Of a DNA stretch of 64,000 nucleotides, positions 55,101 through 61,100 are shown in pieces. Position 1 is the first letter of the stretch, and every line of letters starts with the position of its first letter. The notes beneath the pieces are model-generated. The model was not told the origin of the DNA. It searched no databases and saw only the letters and a list, made by a program, of their open reading frames with translations. The position numbers and the translations under genes were made by a program. The stretch is from Alligator mississippiensis. Taxonomy: Eukaryota > Chordata > Crocodylia > Alligatoridae. The stretch covers positions 53,669,434-53,733,433 of the forward strand of contig NC_081828.1 of NCBI RefSeq assembly GCF_030867095.1. Direction: 5' to 3'.

Positions 55101-58100
55101 TGTCTGATTCAGATGCAGTGATTGCTGAAGAAATTGACTTTAGAATCTTCAGGGAGTTCTGCAGCTGAACCCAGAAGACATCCTCATCAAATACAGTGTT
55201 CCTTGTGCTTCTGGATAGTTTAAGATCCTCAGTTATTACTGTTTCATGAAGAGCTGCTCTGTTTTTAGTAAACTTTCAAATGAGATCACCGTTCCACCCC
55301 ATCTAGTTTTACTACAGAGTTTGTCTCACTAATTTATTCTTTGCATTCTTTTATAACTATTTTTTGCTGTTCTGTAGATCTTTTGCAGAGTGTCCAACTT
55401 CATGATGTCATTAAGCAAGTTTAGCCCATGGGATGCATATCCTGTTGCAGTAATATGTGACTATCCACTACTAGCCAATTGCCTGTCAAGAACAAGAGGC
55501 AGGGGGTGCAGGTGGGGACAGAGGCCTGCGTCTGGCTCCGCCTCCCCTTCCCCACTGCCATTTCCAGCCCATGCTGGGCCCGGCACCCACTGCCCCCCAT
55601 GTCCTCCGTTTTGGGGCCAGGCTGGGCCCAGCATGCCCTCCATGCTGCCATTGTGGGGCTGGCACCGGGCCCACCCCCCCACCTTCCTTGCTGCTGTTCC
55701 ACGGCGAGGCGGGGCCACTTCCCCTCACCTTCCATTTTGGGGTCAGGCCGGGCCTGGTGCATTCCTCCACCTTCTCTGCTGCCGTTTCAGGGCTGGGCCC
55801 ACTTGTTGCATCCCCGCAACAGCCTGGGACAGCTGCTCCCCACCCCTCACTGCTGGCTTCTCCCCCCCCCCCTCCCCCCCGCTTCAGACCTGCTCCTCTT
55901 CTTCCCCGCCGCCCCAATCACCGCCATGTCAGCCTGGGCCTGCTGCTTCCCGCTCCCCCCCCCCCCCCAACCCCCCCATGTCAGGAGGGAGCAGCAAGGG
56001 AGAGAGGGGGGGGGGGGCAGTGCTGGCCTCAGAGGCCCCCCCTAAAGTGTCCCAAACCTTTCTCCCCCCTGCAGTGCCGCCACCACCTCCAAGGAGCAGC
56101 TCTGCTGGCTTCACCCCTATTTCCCCCCCTCCCCTCCCCTCCCCTCCCCCCCCAAATTCTGTCCGCTTCATTGCTGCCTACTCCAAAGAGCAGGGCCGGG
56201 GGGGCAAGGCCAGCTGTGCTGGCCTGCCCCCCCCAACTCTGTCCCCTGGGTCCCCACCATCATGGCGGGACTCTGCTGCACTGCCACCTCCTGTTTGAAT
56301 GCTGTATTCGTACTCTGATTGGTTGTTTCCATCAGCCAGTCAGAGTTTGAATAAAGCGTTATGGACAGGTGGATAGACAGACTATGGCTTATGTAATATC
56401 AGTATGATCTCCCATGCTGCTTTCATGTTTCAACATTTTGGGGGAGTAAAGGGTAGCAATATATGAACACCTTGTCTTAAATATTTTATTCATCATTCTA
56501 AAAGAAAATATTTCATAAGAGGTTTTCTTAAGTTGGAGCAACTCTCATGATATATCTATCAGTGGGAGCTGATGGAAAAAGTAGTAATAATTCTAGTGCC
56601 TTTTGAAGAACTTAACATGTGAATTGAGTTAATCCCTGGCTTCTGCTTCTGATGTTATCCCATCCACTATGGCTTTAAAATGGCTTTTGAGGAAAGTTAC
56701 ATATTCAGACCATGGATTTAAAACTATGAAAGTTACTTTGCTGGAAGCCATGGAAACGCACTTTGCTGAAATTTGAATCAGAATCTCTACAGCATTGCAG
56801 TGTTGCTGGATTCAAGATACAAGGACAGGTACTTTACCAATAATAGCAAAAAGCTGCTGGCTACACAGTGTTGGTGACACACCTGGAAAAAAGGCAAGCC
56901 AATGGGAATGACGTGGAACAGACAACCCACCACAAAGAAATCAAAGGAAGCAGGTGACAGCACTACAAAACCGAGATCCCTGTGTTTGATGTATGATGAG
57001 ATATTGGAGGAAAGTACCTGTAGAGTAAAAACAGATGGGGTAAACAGCAGTGTAATGCTTCAGAAACAAAGCTATCTGAATGAGCCCACGCTTCCATGAA
57101 GTGCAGAAAAAACAAATACTGGGAGAGCAACAAAAGCCGATTTCCCTCCCTCCCCACTTTGGCTGAAGCTGCATGGAAGTTTCTCTCTGCCCTCTGCAGC
57201 ACTGTTGAGAGTGAACAGCTGTTGAGTGCAGCTTCATATGTTGTGGATGGGAAGAGGAACCGAGTGATGTGTGAAAAAGCAGAAATGTTGTTTTTTGCCA
57301 AGAAAAACCTTCCACTTGCTATGCTAAAGTTGTGAGTAAGCAATGAGGAAGGCATATTAAATATCTTTTTTTTTTTTTTTTACTCTACCACTACTGTAAT
57401 TTATTATGTTGTTGTTGTTATTATTGTTACAACGGCATCTACTACTAGAGAATGTACCTCAACATTTTTTGTTAGTAATTTTTGCATCTTGATTGCATTT
57501 CTTGCAGGTTTATTTTGAAGCCAAAATTGTTATGATTATGCAATTTTTTCCAACCTTGGGGTGATTTTTGTAAAACAAATTGAGTATTGAATTTTATAAT
57601 GGCCTCTCTGTCAAATTAATTGTTATGTAAGTGTATAAAGTTTATACTACAAACTACAATTTTAAGAGTAAAGATTTTAAAGTTAATAATGTGTTTGTTT
57701 TTATTTTGCTACAAAATGTTTCTAGAAGCAGGAATGCAAACAATTATCCATCTATGTGCCTGTGTAAAACAAACAAAAAATAAGTTTATTTATGTCAGTA
57801 GTTTAAAGTGCTTTGCATTATTACTAAATATTTCTTACTGGATCAGTATCGGCCAATATGGTTGGTTAATAATTGGCTATTGGTAGCAGCCAAGAAAATC
57901 GTTATCAGCCTGATAATCAAGGTTGTGAGTGACACTGTAGATTCAGTTTACCTGTCATATAGAAAACTTCAATTTGCAAATCTTGCTAGAGATGTGATGT
58001 GCAATTTCCTTTTCGCTCTAATTAAGTGATCCCTTACTACAAAGCTGAGAGGTAAACTTTGTTTTTGTTTTTTTTCAAATGGATTACCAACTTCAGTAAC

Positions 58101-61100
58101 TGATCTTTTTCTTCCGTCCCTTTTTATACAGAAGGATTCATCCCTGGGCTGTGGCTATGTATATTTATGTCAGTAGGCAGTTAGTTCCTCGAGACATGTA
58201 TGTTGGATATGCTGGGAGCGGGGGAGGCACCAGGAAAACGTACTCCCTATCTACTTGTGCTTTGCACTGATGTGTGCTGAAAAATGTTATGTAGCTGCTT
58301 TTCAGTGCTTACCTAGGGTCATTCTTGGACATGCTTATGCAAAGAGAAGCATGTCACTTTTCTATATGTGGCTTTGAGTTGTGCGTGGTTTGGTTTGGTT
58401 TTTATGATAGCACTCCCTTATACTGTCCAACACAGAGACATACCTCTTGAGTACTACCATATGGAGTCTGTTTCTCATCCAAGAAGGGTGTGCAGTGTGT
58501 TTTGTCTCCTAGACCTCAGACAGTTCTTTTAGAAAAACTGCTTTGGGATGGACCATTTAACTCCAACATGCTGGCATGAATGAATAAAGAAATTGTGGGA
58601 TAGTTCAGTTATGTTGCTCTTTTTGAGGAGCTAGATGGTGAAGATCTGCTTTCTTCTGGAATTATTGTATTAGTATGGTTATTTGTGTCTTAGAGTTGTG
58701 AGCAATTTGAATAGCAGTCTCTACAGTGAGTCCATTACCCATTTGTTTACTTTCCAGGCTACCCCAGAGCAGATAAGCATGGACTTGAAAAATGATTTTT
58801 TGTACCGCCTGGATCAGGATCAAGAATTACACAAGGTAAGATTTGTTAATTATTAGGCATGGTGATAGTCTTCTAGAAGGCTTTCTTGCTCTAGGTGGCT
58901 TCCCCCCCCCCCTCCCCCCCCCCAGAACCCAGAGATGATACTCTTTCAGGGTATGATATACTATTCTTGATGCAGTGTATTATGAGTTTCAAGTAGAAAT
59001 GGACAATAAGTGCTTGTGCAAGTGAATGCAGGAATGGTAATTTTAGTATGTTTGTGTAAAAGTTGTTTGTTGTAGGTTTGTTGCATGTATAAATCATTTA
59101 AGGCATGCAGAATACACAAAGTACAGGTTGTGCAAAAATGAGGTTGAGACAAGTAGATATTGAGCAGAATGTTTGTATTGTTGAAAATTACTGGAAATGT
59201 GCTGTCACTTCCAGATCCTAAAAGACCGGGAAACACTGCCTGTGAAGAAATTTGAGCGAGAAATTCTGGATGCAGTTTATCACAATTCTGTTGTCATCAT
59301 TCGTGGTGCCACTGGTTGTGGCAAAACCACTCAAGTTCCCCAGTACATTTTGGATGATCACCTCAGAAATGACATAGCTGCAGAATGTAACATTGTAGTG
59401 ACACAGGTGAGGAATATATGTGTTAAAACTACTTGGGTTCATGGTGGGAGATACAGCCCATTAAGACATGCTATAATTAGAACAGCTCATTGAAGACTGG
59501 AGAAATTGAACTGTTACACATCTTGGAAAATATTTGCTCTCTTGTCAACTGTAGATGTCAGGAGTACTCTCCTGCTATATATATGATAACAGTATTTGCT
59601 ATGTGTGTATATGAAGAATGATTTGTGTTACAGTGGGTTTATGATACGGTTTCATGAAAATTTTATGAAAAAAACCCAGTATGCTATGCATTTGCATGTA
59701 AACTTGTTTTTTTGGATACACAGTAATGGAATGCCCCAGTTGATAGATAATCTGTGGGTAGGTGAGATGTACTGGCTATATGAAGGAGAGGGATTCAGTG
59801 CACCTAGAGAGGAGGGAAATGGCAACATGTAGAAATTGACACCAGGCCCTTGTGATTTCCGTCCCCCGCTCCCTTCTGAAATGGTTCATTTGTGCTTTGG
59901 ATCTTATTTTTTCTGTTCCTTCTACTGTTTGGGCCTTTGTACACATTTGTATGCTGCAGTACTGGGCACTTTTAAAAGCACCCAGCATTGTGGCACATGC
60001 ATTTGTATAAATGGCAAAATGTGTGTCAGTGCTGGCAAAATAGTAGTGGTGCACTTTTGAACCAAAACGCATCAAAAGTGTTTAGTTCAAAAGTGTACTG
60101 CCACCATTTTCTGTGCACTGACACACATTTCACCATTTATATAAATGCATGCAACACAGCACTGGGCGTGTCAGCTTGCATGCTCCTCAGATTTGATTAA
60201 CTGAGTGTGCTCCAATGCGCTGGATTTCCGGCCTGTCAGAGCAGACAAAGGTATATGTATAAATGCCTTTTGTTTTCTGCAGTAGTTGCAGTGTGAGGTT
60301 TGTCTGTTGATTTCAGTTCAGTAAAAACTGTTAGTGATTTTTATTTAATTTGCTTGCACTGCACAGCAGAATTTCCTTAAGTTATGTACAGGCCTAGGGT
60401 AGAAGAAGGGTTTTGAGGTGTGTTGATAGAGTTGTAGAGGCTTCTAAAATTATTCATGGCACAAGCCCCTGCTCCGGGTTCTCTATTTTCATGAGTATTA
60501 AAATGATCTTTTTAAAAATCTCAATTTTAGTATTTTACTCTTTAGCTTTTCTCCAAGAGCATTTCTATCTACAGAAATAACTGCCCTGCAAGGCTAAAGG
60601 CTAGGGGTAGGTCATAGGCCACATTTAACTTCTCCAATGTAACCATTACATGCTTGTATTGATGAATTTATACAAGTTTCATCCTCATTTGGAAAACATG
60701 TTTCATTCTGCAGCCCAGGAGGATCAGTGCAGTTTCTGTGGCAGAGCGTGTGTCCTTTGAGAGAGGAGAAGAACCTGGGCAAAGCTGTGGATACAGTGTG
60801 CGATTTGAATCCGTGCTTCCCCGGCCCCATGCCAGTGTGATGTTCTGCACTGTAGGTCCGTTCTATATTGCTTTGTTGTTCAGATATGGACATTATTGAA
60901 TAACAATATAGAGATCACAGCACTACCAGAAGACAGAAAAGAGTATCAAATCAATGGTTCTCTGAAAGAATCTGAATATATACAATAAGTTTTGTTCGGT
61001 CTGTTTAGCTTGTTAGCAACCTTTTCTATTATGGAAATTAAAATGTGCTGGTTTAGTTTGGTCACGATGAGGATCATTGAAAATAGCAAATGAATGATGA

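Noticed and set aside
55390..56298. Open frames of up to 302 codons on both strands
   Set aside because: The sequence is C-rich low complexity and the frames are Pro/Ser/Gly-rich on one strand and Gly/Arg-rich on the other, as expected from composition. No domain is visible.
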